Of a DNA stretch of 64,000 nt, positions 24,042 to 35,037 are shown piece by piece (the stretch's first letter is position 1; each line of letters starts with the position of its first letter). Position numbers and translations under genes: made by a program. The notes under the pieces were generated by a model, which was not told where the DNA came from, ran no database searches, and was given only the letters and a program-made list of their open reading frames with translations. The stretch comes from Pseudoalteromonas sp. 3D05 (GTDB lineage Bacteria; Pseudomonadota; Gammaproteobacteria; Enterobacterales; Alteromonadaceae). The DNA lies in contig NZ_PDUS01000005.1 in the NCBI RefSeq assembly GCF_002723455.1, forward strand, positions 124,001 through 188,000, read 5' to 3'.

Positions 24042-24963
24042 GCAGTATATTTATGGCATTGATATTGGCGGTAGTAAAATCGAACTTGCCGTGTTTGACG
24101 CTTCCTTAAATCAACTTGAATCATGGCGCATTGCTACACCGCAAAGCAGTTATCAAGACTTTTTAAACGCGTTAGTCGATATGATTTCAAGTGCCGATAA
24201 TAAATATCAATGCCAAGGCGCGGTAGGTATTGGTATGCCAGGGATTATAAATGCGAAGCAGGAGGTTTTATCCGCGAACGTGCCTCATGCAACAGGTAAA
24301 AATGCAGCACGCGATTTAGCAACGTTGATAAATCGACCCGTTGCTATCGAAAACGATTGTCGTTGTTTCGCCCTTTCTGAAGCACAAAGTCCTGTTGGTT
24401 TGCAAAACACTCGTGTATTTGGTGCGATCATTGGCACTGGTACTGGTGGTGGGTTATGCATCGATGGTGAGCTGTACAAAAGTGCGCAAGGTATTGCAGG
24501 CGAATATGGGCATTATCCGCTTTCTGCCGTGTTACAACAAAAATACCAATTACCGATTCTAAAATGTGGCTGTGGTTTGACCGGGTGTATTGAAAGTTAT
24601 ATTGCTGGCCCAGGGCTGGCACGAATCTATCATCACTTTTCAGGTGAAAAGCTCAGCACTTATGAAATTGTGGAAGGGTTGCGAAAAGGCGATGTACTTT
24701 GTCAACAGAGCTTTGCATGCTACTTAGATCTATTGGGCAGTACCTTTGCGGCAATTGTCATGGCTTATGATCCTGAGGTCATCGTTGTTGGTGGTGGTAT
24801 GTCACTGGTTGACGAGCTTATGGGTAATTTAGACGCGGCAATAGTGCCGTATGTTTTTGCTGATATCCGTGTACCAAAGATTGTGTTGGCTGAGTTTGGC
24901 GATGCCAGTGGTGCCCGCGGTGCTGCTATTTTAGCGAAGGCGCAAGGTGGAGCGTTATCATGA
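24034..24963 (+). CDS. agaK: ROK-family N-acetylgalactosamine kinase
   Basis: A 309-residue ROK kinase. The phosphate motif GIDIGGSKIELAVFD is near the start and ENDCRCFALSEA lies around 107-118. GTGTGGGLCIDGEL follows, then the zinc-binding CGCGLTGCIES at about 180-190. ROK members phosphorylate sugars such as GlcNAc, glucose and GalNAc. Substrate GalNAc is inferred from position between agaS and the deacetylase. ATG triplets occur at 24028 and 24034; AAGG is eight bases before 24034 but only two before 24028, so 24034 is chosen. It overlaps agaS and its TGA overlaps the next ATG. Confidence 0.88.
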   Translation: MTKQYIYGIDIGGSKIELAVFDASLNQLESWRIATPQSSYQDFLNALVDMISSADNKYQCQGAVGIGMPGIINAKQEVLSANVPHATGKNAARDLATLINRPVAIENDCRCFALSEAQSPVGLQNTRVFGAIIGTGTGGGLCIDGELYKSAQGIAGEYGHYPLSAVLQQKYQLPILKCGCGLTGCIESYIAGPGLARIYHHFSGEKLSTYEIVEGLRKGDVLCQQSFACYLDLLGSTFAAIVMAYDPEVIVVGGGMSLVDELMGNLDAAIVPYVFADIRVPKIVLAEFGDASGARGAAILAKAQGGALS

Positions 24964-26147
24964 CAGAGTCGGTATTTTACGTTAAGGCGCATGCTATTTA
25001 TTGCCAAGAGACGGTACTCAAAAATCATCTAATGTTAGTTGTTGATGGCTGTATTAGTGGCTTTACAGAAAACCCTAAAGCGGGTGTGCCAATTCATGAT
25101 TATGGTGATGCTGCAATTATTCCTGGCTTAATAGATTTACACATTCATGGTCGCGAAGGCTGTGATGTAATTGATTGTAAAATGAGTAGTATCGAGACTA
25201 TCTCATGCTCACTTGCACAGCATGGAGTTACGGGTTTTTTAGCAACAACTGTGACGACTGACTGGCAACAAACTCTTGAGGCGATGGCTGTAATTGGCCA
25301 AGCATATACAAAGCAACCTAGCGGTGCGCAGGTGCTAGGTGGCTATAGCGAAGGTTTGTTTTTTAGTGAAAAACATAAAGGGGCGCATAACCAAGACTAC
25401 TTTTTAGAGTTATCGCAGGACCATTTAAAGGCAATGATTAGTGCCGCCAACGGTAGTTTAAAAGTGGTTGCATTAGCCCCAGAAAAGCCAAAAGCAAATA
25501 CATTAATTAAATACCTGACAGCGCAAGGCATTCGGGTAATGCTTGGTCATTGTGATGCTAATTTTGAGCAAACACAGCAAGCTCTTGAGCATGGTGCGTG
25601 CGGTGGAGTGCATGTTTTTAATGGCATGCGCGGCATTCATCATCGCGACCCTGGTTGTGCTGGCGCGGTCTTGATGAATGATAAGGCTATGGTAGAGGTT
25701 ATTGCTGATGGTGTGCATCTTCATCCAACTATTTTACAGTTAATTTATAAGCTAAAAGGCCCACAAAAAATCGCGCTGATAAGTGATTGCATTAATGCGG
25801 GCGGGTTAATTGATGGGCAATATAAATTAGGGAAAATGGATGTTTTTGTTAGTGAGGGAATAGCAAAAACGGCATCAGGATCACTGGCAGGGAGCACTTT
25901 AACTCTGGAAAATGCAGTTAAGAATATGCATGAATTGGGTTGTATAGACTTACGAGAGGCACTCAATATGGCCAGTATTGTACCTGCTAGGTTTCTAGGT
26001 ATGGCGGATAAAGTAGGTTCGCTTGAAAGCGGTAAACAAGCTAACTTTGCCATTTTAGATAGAGATTTTACAATTCAAGCAACTTATATCAAAGGGCGGC
26101 AATGTTTTTTAAACGATATAGAAGTGAGCGAAAAACAAGGGCTTTAG
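24960..26147 (+). CDS. agaA: N-acetylgalactosamine-6-phosphate deacetylase
   Basis: A 395-residue amidohydrolase of the NagA/AgaA family, removing acetate from GalNAc-6-phosphate. Metal and substrate motifs are DLHIHG (about 59-64), the catalytic-domain GHCDANF near 196-202, HVFNGMRGIHHRDPG near 218-232 and LISDCINAGG with its aspartate near 278. It starts with ATGA overlap on agaK, implying translational coupling, and it closes the operon. NagA for GlcNAc-6-phosphate would look alike, but agaR, agaS and agaZ next door point to the galacto form. Confidence 0.9.
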   Translation: MTESVFYVKAHAIYCQETVLKNHLMLVVDGCISGFTENPKAGVPIHDYGDAAIIPGLIDLHIHGREGCDVIDCKMSSIETISCSLAQHGVTGFLATTVTTDWQQTLEAMAVIGQAYTKQPSGAQVLGGYSEGLFFSEKHKGAHNQDYFLELSQDHLKAMISAANGSLKVVALAPEKPKANTLIKYLTAQGIRVMLGHCDANFEQTQQALEHGACGGVHVFNGMRGIHHRDPGCAGAVLMNDKAMVEVIADGVHLHPTILQLIYKLKGPQKIALISDCINAGGLIDGQYKLGKMDVFVSEGIAKTASGSLAGSTLTLENAVKNMHELGCIDLREALNMASIVPARFLGMADKVGSLESGKQANFAILDRDFTIQATYIKGRQCFLNDIEVSEKQGL

Positions 26148-26288
26148 CGAAGATATATTGTTCAAACTAACAAGAAAGAAATATTTTCTAGAATTGATTG
26201 CATTTTAAGCGACTTCTATGGTGATGTTCGCTTTAAGTGATGTTATACTCCCGCCGAATAATTTTTCGACTTTATTAAGAGTAAAATA

Positions 26289-28373
26289 ATGGCAGATTTA
26301 TCGAAGTACAGAAACATTGGTATTTTCGCGCACGTTGATGCGGGTAAAACCACGACTACTGAGCGTATCCTGAAGCTTACAGGTACTATCCATAAAACAG
26401 GTGAGGTTCATGATGGTGAATCTACTACAGATTTCATGGATCAAGAAGCTGAGCGCGGTATTACTATCCAGTCTGCGGCAGTAAGCTGTTTCTGGAAAGA
26501 TCACCGTTTTAACGTTATCGATACTCCTGGACACGTTGACTTCACAGTTGAAGTTTACCGTTCACTTAAAGTATTAGATGGCGGTGTTGGTGTATTCTGT
26601 GGTTCTGGTGGTGTTGAGCCACAATCAGAAACTAACTGGCGCTACGCGAACGAATCAGGTGTTGCACGTATTATTTTCGTAAACAAATTAGACCGTATGG
26701 GTGCTGATTTTTACCGTGTAACAGCGCAAGTACAAAAAGTACTTGGTGCTACTCCACTTATCATGACTTTACCAATCGGTATTGAAGATGATTTCGTTGG
26801 TGTTGTTGACGTTTTAAACAAACAAGCATACGTATGGGATGACACTGGTCTTCCAGAGAACTACAAAATCGAAGATGTTCCTGCAGACATGGTAGACAAA
26901 GTTGAAGAATACCATGAAATGCTTATCGAAACTGCTGTTGAGCAAGACGATGATCTAATGGAAGCATACATGGAAGGTGAAATGCCTTCAGTTGAAGATA
27001 TCAAGCGTTGTATCCGTAAAGGTACTCGTGACCTTGCTTTCTTCCCAACGTTCTGTGGTTCTGCATTCAAAAACAAAGGTATGCAACTAGTACTTGATGC
27101 TGTTGTTGATTACTTACCTGCACCTACAGAAGTTGATCCTCAACCTCTTATGGATGAAGAAGGTAACGAAAACGGCGAGCATGCAATTGTATCTGCAGAC
27201 GAACCTTTCAAAGCGTTAGCATTCAAAATCATGGATGACCGTTTTGGCGCATTAACTTTCGTACGTATCTACTCTGGTAAGCTTAACAAGGGTGACACCA
27301 TCCTTAATGCATTTACTGGTAAAACTGAGCGTGTTGGCCGTATGGTTGAGATGCAAGCAGATGAGCGTAAAGAGCTTACTTCAGCACAAGCGGGCGATAT
27401 CATCGCTATCGTTGGTATGAAGAACGTGCAAACTGGTCACACTCTATGTGATCCTAAGCACCCAGTAACTCTAGAGCCAATGGTTTTCCCAACGCCAGTA
27501 ATCTCGATTGCTGTACAGCCTAAAGATAAAGGCGGTAATGAGAAAATGGGTGTTGCTATCGGTAAAATGGTTGCAGAAGATCCATCTTTCCAAGTTGAGA
27601 CTGATGAAGATTCAGGCGAAACTATCCTTAAAGGTATGGGTGAGCTTCACTTAGATATCAAAGTAGATATCCTTAAGCGTACTTACGGTGTAGACCTTAT
27701 CGTTGGTCAACCACAGGTTGCTTACCGTGAAACTATCACTCGTGAAATCGAAGATAGCTACACGCATAAGAAACAATCTGGTGGTTCTGGTCAGTTCGGT
27801 AAAATCGATTACCGCATCAAGCCAGGCGAAGTGGGTTCAGGTTTCGCGTTCACTTCATCAGTTGTTGGTGGTAACGTACCTAAAGAATTCTGGCCTGCAG
27901 TTGAGAAAGGCTTCAAATCAATGATGGGTGAAGGTGTTCTAGCTGGCTTCCCAGTACTTGACGTTGAAGTTGAGCTTTTCGACGGTGGCTTCCACGCCGT
28001 GGATTCATCTGCAATTGCTTTCGAAATCGCTGCTAAAGGCGCTTTCCGTCAGTCTATCCCTAAAGCGGGTGCACAACTTCTTGAGCCAATCATGAAAGTT
28101 GACGTGTTCACACCAGAAGATCACGTTGGTGATGTAATCGGTGACCTTAACCGTCGTCGTGGTATGTTAAGTAATCAAGAAGCTGGTTTAACTGGCGTTC
28201 GTATTAAAGCTGACGTACCATTATCAGAAATGTTCGGTTACATCGGTTCACTTCGTACAATGACATCGGGTCGTGGTCAGTTCTCTATGGAGTTCTCACA
28301 CTACGCTGCATGTCCACAAAACGTAGCTGACACTGTAATCGCTGCAGAAAAAGAGAAAAACGCTGCTAAGTAA
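26289..28373 (+). CDS. fusA: Elongation factor G, second-copy type
   Basis: A 694-residue translational GTPase that moves tRNA-mRNA on the ribosome. The G1 motif [13 protein letters not shown] is at residues 14-26, and the frame also has DTPGHVDF (G3), [10 protein letters not shown] (G4) and GSAF (G5). Domains II-V follow through [16 protein letters not shown]. It stands alone, away from rpsL-rpsG-tuf, and has [13 protein letters not shown] where the canonical copy usually has AVGGVQPQSETVW. These point to the EF-G2 (fusB) paralogue of gammaproteobacteria. A TTATACT -10-like sequence lies at about 26244-26250. Codon choice is strongly biased, as in highly expressed genes. Whether a canonical fusA exists elsewhere cannot be seen. 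Confidence 0.95.
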   Translation: MADLSKYRNIGIFAHVDAGKTTTTERILKLTGTIHKTGEVHDGESTTDFMDQEAERGITIQSAAVSCFWKDHRFNVIDTPGHVDFTVEVYRSLKVLDGGVGVFCGSGGVEPQSETNWRYANESGVARIIFVNKLDRMGADFYRVTAQVQKVLGATPLIMTLPIGIEDDFVGVVDVLNKQAYVWDDTGLPENYKIEDVPADMVDKVEEYHEMLIETAVEQDDDLMEAYMEGEMPSVEDIKRCIRKGTRDLAFFPTFCGSAFKNKGMQLVLDAVVDYLPAPTEVDPQPLMDEEGNENGEHAIVSADEPFKALAFKIMDDRFGALTFVRIYSGKLNKGDTILNAFTGKTERVGRMVEMQADERKELTSAQAGDIIAIVGMKNVQTGHTLCDPKHPVTLEPMVFPTPVISIAVQPKDKGGNEKMGVAIGKMVAEDPSFQVETDEDSGETILKGMGELHLDIKVDILKRTYGVDLIVGQPQVAYRETITREIEDSYTHKKQSGGSGQFGKIDYRIKPGEVGSGFAFTSSVVGGNVPKEFWPAVEKGFKSMMGEGVLAGFPVLDVEVELFDGGFHAVDSSAIAFEIAAKGAFRQSIPKAGAQLLEPIMKVDVFTPEDHVGDVIGDLNRRRGMLSNQEAGLTGVRIKADVPLSEMFGYIGSLRTMTSGRGQFSMEFSHYAACPQNVADTVIAAEKEKNAAK

Positions 28374-28391
28374 TTAGCACTTTCACTCTTT

Positions 28392-28426
28392 AAAAAACCC
28401 GCACTTGTTGCGGGTTTTTTGTTTTT
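28392..28426 (+). terminator. Rho-independent terminator of the EF-G gene
   Basis: AAAAAACCCGCA and TGCGGGTTTTTT form a strong stem with a 5-base loop, ending in a T-rich tail, 18 bp after the stop codon. The following stretch 28427-28763 is AT-rich and I see nothing in it. Confidence 0.92.
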
Positions 28427-28763
28427 ATAAAACGGCTATTTAAATAAGCCGTTAGTCACCATCGGTTTAAGTCATAAGTAGTTTGATTCAAATAAAGGTA
28501 CAAACTTTGTTGTTATCTATTGTTTGTTGCTTTAATCCTAAGTATTAGCGATTAATGTATATACTAAAATAATATAGATATTTTTTTTATTATTAATTCT
28601 ATGTATATTAAAGAGTTACTTTAAATGCTTTTGTTCTAGTTAAAAAGTAGGGTAATTACTCTTGTTTAGATTTCTGTTATAGGTAAAATTACGTCTTGTT
28701 TTTCTAAAATCAGTACAAGAAAAGGCACCTTTTTAATAAAGGGGTGGGCGTAAAGGGACCGCA

Positions 28764-29177
28764 ATGAATGTAGTAAAAATTTCACCTAATTGGACGTTAC
28801 AACTAATTAAAATTAGCTTGGCTTTGTTTATCACCTATATCTTGAGTGCAGCCACTCCACTGGAGTTTAAGTCTGTAAGTATCATAATATTACCTCTATT
28901 TTTGATAATCAGCTTTTTCAATATTATGCAATTAAGGTTTTTACATTGCTATAAGGCTGGGATCAACTATTCTCGCGGAGCTGGAAAGCAGTACATAAAT
29001 GCAGATGAAATTAAAAATCTAAGCTTTAAACGTTTATGGGTTATAACAGCTTTTAATGTTGTGACACATTCAAATAAATCACATCGTTTTGTAAATTGGC
29101 AAGTATCAGAAGAACAAAAACAAGCAATATGTAACTTGTATGAAGGGAAATGCATAGGAAATACGGGTAATGTCTAA
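28764..29177 (+). CDS. Small membrane protein of unknown function
   Basis: A 137-residue protein with two adjacent membrane segments (LIKISLALFITYILSAATPL, about 14-33, and VSIIILPLFLIISFFNIMQL, about 38-57) and a basic cytoplasmic tail with a PH-like or regulatory feel (YINADEIKNLSFKRLW). AAGGGA lies six bases upstream of the ATG. It stands alone between the EF-G gene and a convergent nuclease gene. I recognise no family. Confidence 0.7.
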   Translation: MNVVKISPNWTLQLIKISLALFITYILSAATPLEFKSVSIIILPLFLIISFFNIMQLRFLHCYKAGINYSRGAGKQYINADEIKNLSFKRLWVITAFNVVTHSNKSHRFVNWQVSEEQKQAICNLYEGKCIGNTGNV

Positions 29178-29247
29178 TTACCATTTGTGCAAGTTCTTTA
29201 AATAATAGATGAACTAAGTAACCTGTTCACCAGAGTTCTGGTTAAGT

Positions 29248-29278
29248 AAATGCCACTTTAAGAAATAAAGTGGCATTT
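29248..29278. terminator. Bidirectional terminator between convergent genes
   Basis: AAATGCCACTTTA and TAAAGTGGCATTT are exact 13-bp inverted repeats around a 5-base loop. The structure lies between the small membrane protein gene (plus) and the nuclease gene (minus) and could serve both. Confidence 0.85.
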
Positions 29279-29292
29279 ATAGTATTAGCTAA

Positions 29293-32028
29293 TTACTTTT
29301 TAACGCGTCGGCGAGCTAAAAATGGCAATGCTAATAAGCTTAACCACCCTAATGAGCCTGACTCGTCTTCGTCATCAGCTTCATCATTATTAATATTGAT
29401 GAAAACTAATTGTGCAGCAGAGAGGTTGCCAGCACTATCTTTAGCTTGAACCATTAAAGTGATCTTACGCTCAAATTCGTAATCAAGCCCAGCAGCAACA
29501 ATTAATTGGCCTTGTTCATTAATAGTGATGGCTGAATGCCCTGATACAATAAACTCAACCACAGGCGTGTAATCACTATCTGCATCTGTAAATTCAAGCT
29601 GCCCAATAACGGTACCAATAGCTGCACTTTCGATAATATTAAAGCTTTGTTCTGGCGTTAATACAGGTGCTTGAGGTTCTGGTGTAGGCTCAGGCTCTGC
29701 CATTGATTTGATATCAATGATGACAGGATCATGGTCAGAGGCGCGATAAGCACTTTGTGAATAAAGACTCGCTACTTGCGTATCTGACTTATACTCAACG
29801 TTGTAATCTAAGCTGATAGGCTCGTCAGCATTAATGTGCCAATCGGTTGCAGCGACTACTTTATCAAGCAAGCTCTGCGTTGCTACAGCGTGATCTAGGC
29901 TACCTAGGCGGCCTGAAAAACTGTATGAATAACCTAGAGTATCGCCATCAATTTCAGCGACAACGTTTTTATAACCTTTATCGGCGAGCGCGCGGATAGG
30001 ATCTTCCATCGCGTAAGCATTCATATCACCTACTAGGATAATATCTTCATCTTCAACACCTGTAGGTTTGCTGTCTAACCAGTCAGCAAATGAATTTGCA
30101 CCAGCAACACGAATTTCGTTCCAACATGCTTGGCCATCACCTTGGTCTTCATTGTTACCTTCGGCACTTCCACAGCCACCTTTAGATTTTAAATGTGCAA
30201 CAGCCACAGTAAATACTTCACCTGAACTAAGTGCTTCAAAGCTTTGTGCGATAGGCGCACGGTTGCTGTAATCAAAAGGGTACTCTGAAGTTGTTGCAGC
30301 AGTACCTACTTCTTTGATCATATTTGAACGATAAATGAGTGCTGTAGTAATGGCATCAGTACCAATTTGATTCATATTGAAATCAACAAAGGCGTATTCA
30401 TTAGTGCTGTCTGCATCATTTAGTGCAGACACTAAACTTGCTACAGCGCTTAGCTCACCGAAGCCATCATTTTCGATTTCCATTAAACCAATCACATCAG
30501 CGTCGAGTGCTGTGATTGCACTGACTAGTTTAGCTTCTTGACGAATTAGTTCTTGCTCAGAGTCCGCGCCACGGCTAGTTGGGAATCCACCACCTTGACC
30601 ATCACCATTAAAGTAGTTAAGTACGTTGAAGCTTGCGATACGTAAGTTAGCATCACTGTGAAGTGCTGGAGCCTCTGTACGTGGGTTTGTAGCAGTAAAT
30701 TCAGGTTGAACAGTTGGGTGAATACGGTAGCGGTTGAAGCTATAGCCTAACACACCTGTGATTGTGTTTACTGAATCACCTAAACGTAAGGTATTGTATG
30801 CGTCTAAGCCAACACCAGGGTAAGAAATAGGATCAAGGTTTTGTTTAGTTGATCCATCATCGAGTAGGATTTGCTTTTTCTGGTTTTCAGCTTCAACAGC
30901 GTTAGCAGCTTCACCAGGAAGAGCGATTTGTGTACCTTGGTATAAGCGCTCAGTGGCTAAGTCTACTTCACCATAGCGACCTAAACCATAGTTATTTGTG
31001 ACAACTAAAGTTTGGTCTAAAGTCACCAGCATACCCTCAAAGGCTTCTAAGTCGGCAATATCTGCCACTGGTAAAGATATTTTTGTAGCCCCTGTAGTCA
31101 ACCCAGAAGCACAGATCTCTACTTGGCTTACATCGCCAATTTGAGTTGCATTATAATACTCAGCAACACTGCCTTTAACACGAACATGGTCGCCCACAGC
31201 CACATCAATATCTGAGAAGTACACAAATACACCTTCAGATGTGAGTGCGTTAGTATCAACATCAGCTTCAAGAGATGAAACAAAGAAGCCATTTAATTGC
31301 TGGTCACCCTGCAAATCAGCAGTAACAACACCTTCGAATTCTACTTCTTGGTTTAAAAGTGGGCTGTCACCCCCTTCACCTTGTATTTCATTAATGAGTG
31401 TTTTAGCTGCGCCGCACTCTAGTGGAGTAACTGGATCAGGATCAGGTGTAGGCTCTGTGCTTTCACCATGAAAACCAATGCCCGAAAAGTCATCTTTATC
31501 AAACTGCTCCCATTGTTCACTTGGGTCAAAAGCAGATGTCGCATCAACGCGACCCGCTGTGATATCGAGTTTACGACGTAATGACTTGTCTTTCGTAGTT
31601 ACGCCTCCAGCTGACCATTCTTTACCTGGGTCTACGCCTAGTTGACCAAAGCTGTCTACAATAACACCGTCCTTAGTTAGCACGAGTGCATCGTCGCCGT
31701 TAAAGTAAGTAACAGTCGCTTCAGTGTCTGCTTTTGCTTTCAGTTCGTCGACAGATCCTGCATTTACAATGACATAAGTACCATTGGCAGGTAAGGTTCC
31801 TGATAGGTCAAGGGTGTTATTTGGGCTTGTTAAGTCACCGTTACCGTTTGAGTAAAGGCTAATATTGTACCCATCCAACGATAACTCCGCGCCTGAGTTA
31901 TTATAAAGTTCAACGGCTTTATTGTTGGAACCACCTTCAACATATTCAGAGATAATTAGATTAGCTGAGGCTGGCGCACTAAGGCTTGCAACGACAAGCG
32001 CCAGTGGCGTAAGAGTTGTTTTTAACAT
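29293..32028 (-). CDS. ExeM/NucH-type extracellular nuclease with GlyGly-CTERM tail
   Basis: A 911-residue exported nuclease. Order: signal peptide (LTPLALVVASLSAPASA), lamin-tail domain (ANLIISEYVEGGSNNKAVEL, residues 22-41 onward) and OB-fold-like segment (about 215-325). The endonuclease/exonuclease/phosphatase domain (about 465-785) has RIASFNVLNYF, GLMEIENDGF, LVGDMNAY and the catalytic SDHDPVIID. A cadherin-like repeat and a C-terminal GlyGly-CTERM sorting signal (GSLGWLSLLALPFLARRR) follow. Such proteins degrade extracellular DNA and supply phosphate and nucleosides. The frame extends to 32067, but ATG at 32028 begins the signal peptide and has GGGA upstream. The tail predicts processing by a rhombosortase and type II secretion, which are not encoded here. 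Confidence 0.93.
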   Translation of the reverse strand: MLKTTLTPLALVVASLSAPASANLIISEYVEGGSNNKAVELYNNSGAELSLDGYNISLYSNGNGDLTSPNNTLDLSGTLPANGTYVIVNAGSVDELKAKADTEATVTYFNGDDALVLTKDGVIVDSFGQLGVDPGKEWSAGGVTTKDKSLRRKLDITAGRVDATSAFDPSEQWEQFDKDDFSGIGFHGESTEPTPDPDPVTPLECGAAKTLINEIQGEGGDSPLLNQEVEFEGVVTADLQGDQQLNGFFVSSLEADVDTNALTSEGVFVYFSDIDVAVGDHVRVKGSVAEYYNATQIGDVSQVEICASGLTTGATKISLPVADIADLEAFEGMLVTLDQTLVVTNNYGLGRYGEVDLATERLYQGTQIALPGEAANAVEAENQKKQILLDDGSTKQNLDPISYPGVGLDAYNTLRLGDSVNTITGVLGYSFNRYRIHPTVQPEFTATNPRTEAPALHSDANLRIASFNVLNYFNGDGQGGGFPTSRGADSEQELIRQEAKLVSAITALDADVIGLMEIENDGFGELSAVASLVSALNDADSTNEYAFVDFNMNQIGTDAITTALIYRSNMIKEVGTAATTSEYPFDYSNRAPIAQSFEALSSGEVFTVAVAHLKSKGGCGSAEGNNEDQGDGQACWNEIRVAGANSFADWLDSKPTGVEDEDIILVGDMNAYAMEDPIRALADKGYKNVVAEIDGDTLGYSYSFSGRLGSLDHAVATQSLLDKVVAATDWHINADEPISLDYNVEYKSDTQVASLYSQSAYRASDHDPVIIDIKSMAEPEPTPEPQAPVLTPEQSFNIIESAAIGTVIGQLEFTDADSDYTPVVEFIVSGHSAITINEQGQLIVAAGLDYEFERKITLMVQAKDSAGNLSAAQLVFININNDEADDEDESGSLGWLSLLALPFLARRRVKK

Positions 32029-32123
32029 TATTATTTTTTCCCGTGTATTGTGTCCCAAATGGGACAAACAGTGTAAGGAAAATTTATGACAAATAAAATA
32101 ATAATTGTTAACAAAATGGAAAT

Positions 32124-32147
32124 AAAAAGGGCGATCTAGCCCTTTTT
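32124..32147 (-). terminator. Terminator after hemB
   Basis: AAAAAGGGC and GCCCTTTTT form a 9-bp stem with a 6-base loop 24 bp past the hemB stop. It closes the long minus-strand operon that begins at ubiE. Confidence 0.88.
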
Positions 32148-32170
32148 ATCAAACATCAGTAGGCATGCAT

Positions 32171-33187
<1,017 letters not shown>

Positions 33188-35035
33188 CTAGTCTACTATT
33201 GGAAAACTAACTACACGGTTTCTGCCGGATTGTTTAGCATGATAAAGTGCCTTATCAGCGCAGTCAGTAAAAAATGCTGGGTTGTTAATATCTTCGGCAA
33301 TTGCGCTATAAACACCGGCGCTTATTGTAAATGTAATTTGACTATTAGCCACGGTGATCGTTGAGTCCATAATGGCTGTGCGTATATTATTAGCTATTTC
33401 AAGCGCACCAGGCAGAGGTGTATTTGGTAAAAGTACAACGAACTCTTCACCGCCATAACGAGCTACTTCGTCAAGCGGGCGTTTTAATTGGCTTTTTATT
33501 AAATCAGCAACAGCGCGAATAGTTTGATCACCTATTAAGTGGCCATAGTTATCGTTGATCGACTTAAAATGGTCAATATCCAACATAATGATGCTTAAAG
33601 GTGTTTGTTCTCGGCGTGAGCGACGCAGGTCCATGACTAATTTTTTGTTAAAGTAACGGCGGTTTTTAATTTGTGTGAGAGGGTCTTCCATATTGAGCTG
33701 TTCTAGTGCACGGTTCTTTTCTTCGAGCTCGCGTAACGTCACTTGTAGCTCAAACGTACGTTCTTCTATATTTGCTTCTAGGTCGAGGCGAGCTTGCTCT
33801 TGTAAATCGAGGCGCTCTTGTAGCAGCTGATCTTGTGCTTCGCTTTGAGCAATCTTGGCGTGCTGCGCGGCTACTTGCGCATCTCGCTCAATTAAAAAAT
33901 GTTTTATTGTGGCAAAGCTTAAGCTTAATGCGCATATTAAAAAACTACCAAACATAAAGGGAAGATTGCGAGAGTCAAAATCGAAAACGCTAAATACAAC
34001 AATGTTTATGTACACCAAAAATGCGCAATATATTATGGCACCGACTAACAGGCCACTCAATGGTTGGCTGCGTGTGTACCTAATGTTCATAATGATTACG
34101 GCGATATTCATCAGCATTATTAGCATACTCGCTACTAAGCTATAAATGATAATAATGCTTGTAGGGAGCAGCCACATAACAAAAATACTTATAAATAACA
34201 GGTTATTGCACCAAGTATAGGGTATGTCTATTGGCGTTTTTAACTCGCTTTTAAGCTTTTCAAGCAGCGGTTTAAATAAATAGCAAGCAAGCAGAAGTAA
34301 GCTAGGTATAGCAACTTGCTGAAGGCTCGGTAGTGAAGGGTGAAAGTAACGGTAACCAAAGCCATATAGATAAATAAGTAAGAACCATAGCGTAAGTAAT
34401 ATAGCACCGCTTAACGCAAAATAATGCTTTCTTGAAAAGGCAAATAATACAAAACAAGTTAGCGCTAGCGATAAAATAAAACCCGCAAGCAAACCATATA
34501 AAAGATTGAACTTACTTTTGTATTTTAAATATTCATCACTTTGCCATAGGCTCAAAGGTGCTCGTAAACCCGCTTCATTTTCAATTCGCAACAGTAATGC
34601 TGAAGTACTTTTTGCAGGCAAAATAAGCTTTACCAGCAAAGACTCATTTTTTATTTGTCTGTTTTGCAGGGGCAATGCATCACCAATTTCTTTAAACAAT
34701 ACAATGTCATTATTATGGTATTGGTAAACAGATACTTTATCTAACAATGGGTTATCGATAGACAATATAATTGGCAACTCAAGGGGCTCTTGATTTGTTA
34801 AATTAACGCGCAGCCAAGCGACTTTTTCAGACATACCTAGGTTTAAAATTTTATTATTTATTGGCTGCCACCGCGTGGCGATCTGAGCTTGTTTTAGCGT
34901 AAGTGGTTCGCCAATATATTCAAATGGGATGTCTTGTAGCTTTTTAATATCTTTATCAAGAGTGATGTTAGATGCAAACGAGTAGAGCGAACTAAACAAA
35001 AGTAAACAATAAAGCACCCTCCAAGCAAACGTCAT
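33188..35035 (-). CDS. Membrane-bound diguanylate cyclase with 7TMR-DISM sensor
   Basis: A 615-residue protein: signal peptide (WRVLYCLLLFSSLYSFA), an extracytoplasmic 7TMR-DISM extracellular-2-like domain to about residue 175, and seven membrane segments (about 180-390). A coiled coil (EAQDQLLQERLDLQEQARLD) and a GGDEF domain follow. The signature is RYGGEEF, preceded at the right spacing by RPLD, an RxxD inhibitory site. DIDHFKSINDNYGH is intact, so it should make cyclic di-GMP in response to an outside ligand and be feedback-inhibited. It lies 2 bp from the tatD stop and 9 bp before hemB. Confidence 0.93.
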   Translation of the reverse strand: MTFAWRVLYCLLLFSSLYSFASNITLDKDIKKLQDIPFEYIGEPLTLKQAQIATRWQPINNKILNLGMSEKVAWLRVNLTNQEPLELPIILSIDNPLLDKVSVYQYHNNDIVLFKEIGDALPLQNRQIKNESLLVKLILPAKSTSALLLRIENEAGLRAPLSLWQSDEYLKYKSKFNLLYGLLAGFILSLALTCFVLFAFSRKHYFALSGAILLTLWFLLIYLYGFGYRYFHPSLPSLQQVAIPSLLLLACYLFKPLLEKLKSELKTPIDIPYTWCNNLLFISIFVMWLLPTSIIIIYSLVASMLIMLMNIAVIIMNIRYTRSQPLSGLLVGAIIYCAFLVYINIVVFSVFDFDSRNLPFMFGSFLICALSLSFATIKHFLIERDAQVAAQHAKIAQSEAQDQLLQERLDLQEQARLDLEANIEERTFELQVTLRELEEKNRALEQLNMEDPLTQIKNRRYFNKKLVMDLRRSRREQTPLSIIMLDIDHFKSINDNYGHLIGDQTIRAVADLIKSQLKRPLDEVARYGGEEFVVLLPNTPLPGALEIANNIRTAIMDSTITVANSQITFTISAGVYSAIAEDINNPAFFTDCADKALYHAKQSGRNRVVSFPIVD

Positions 35036-35037
35036 TA

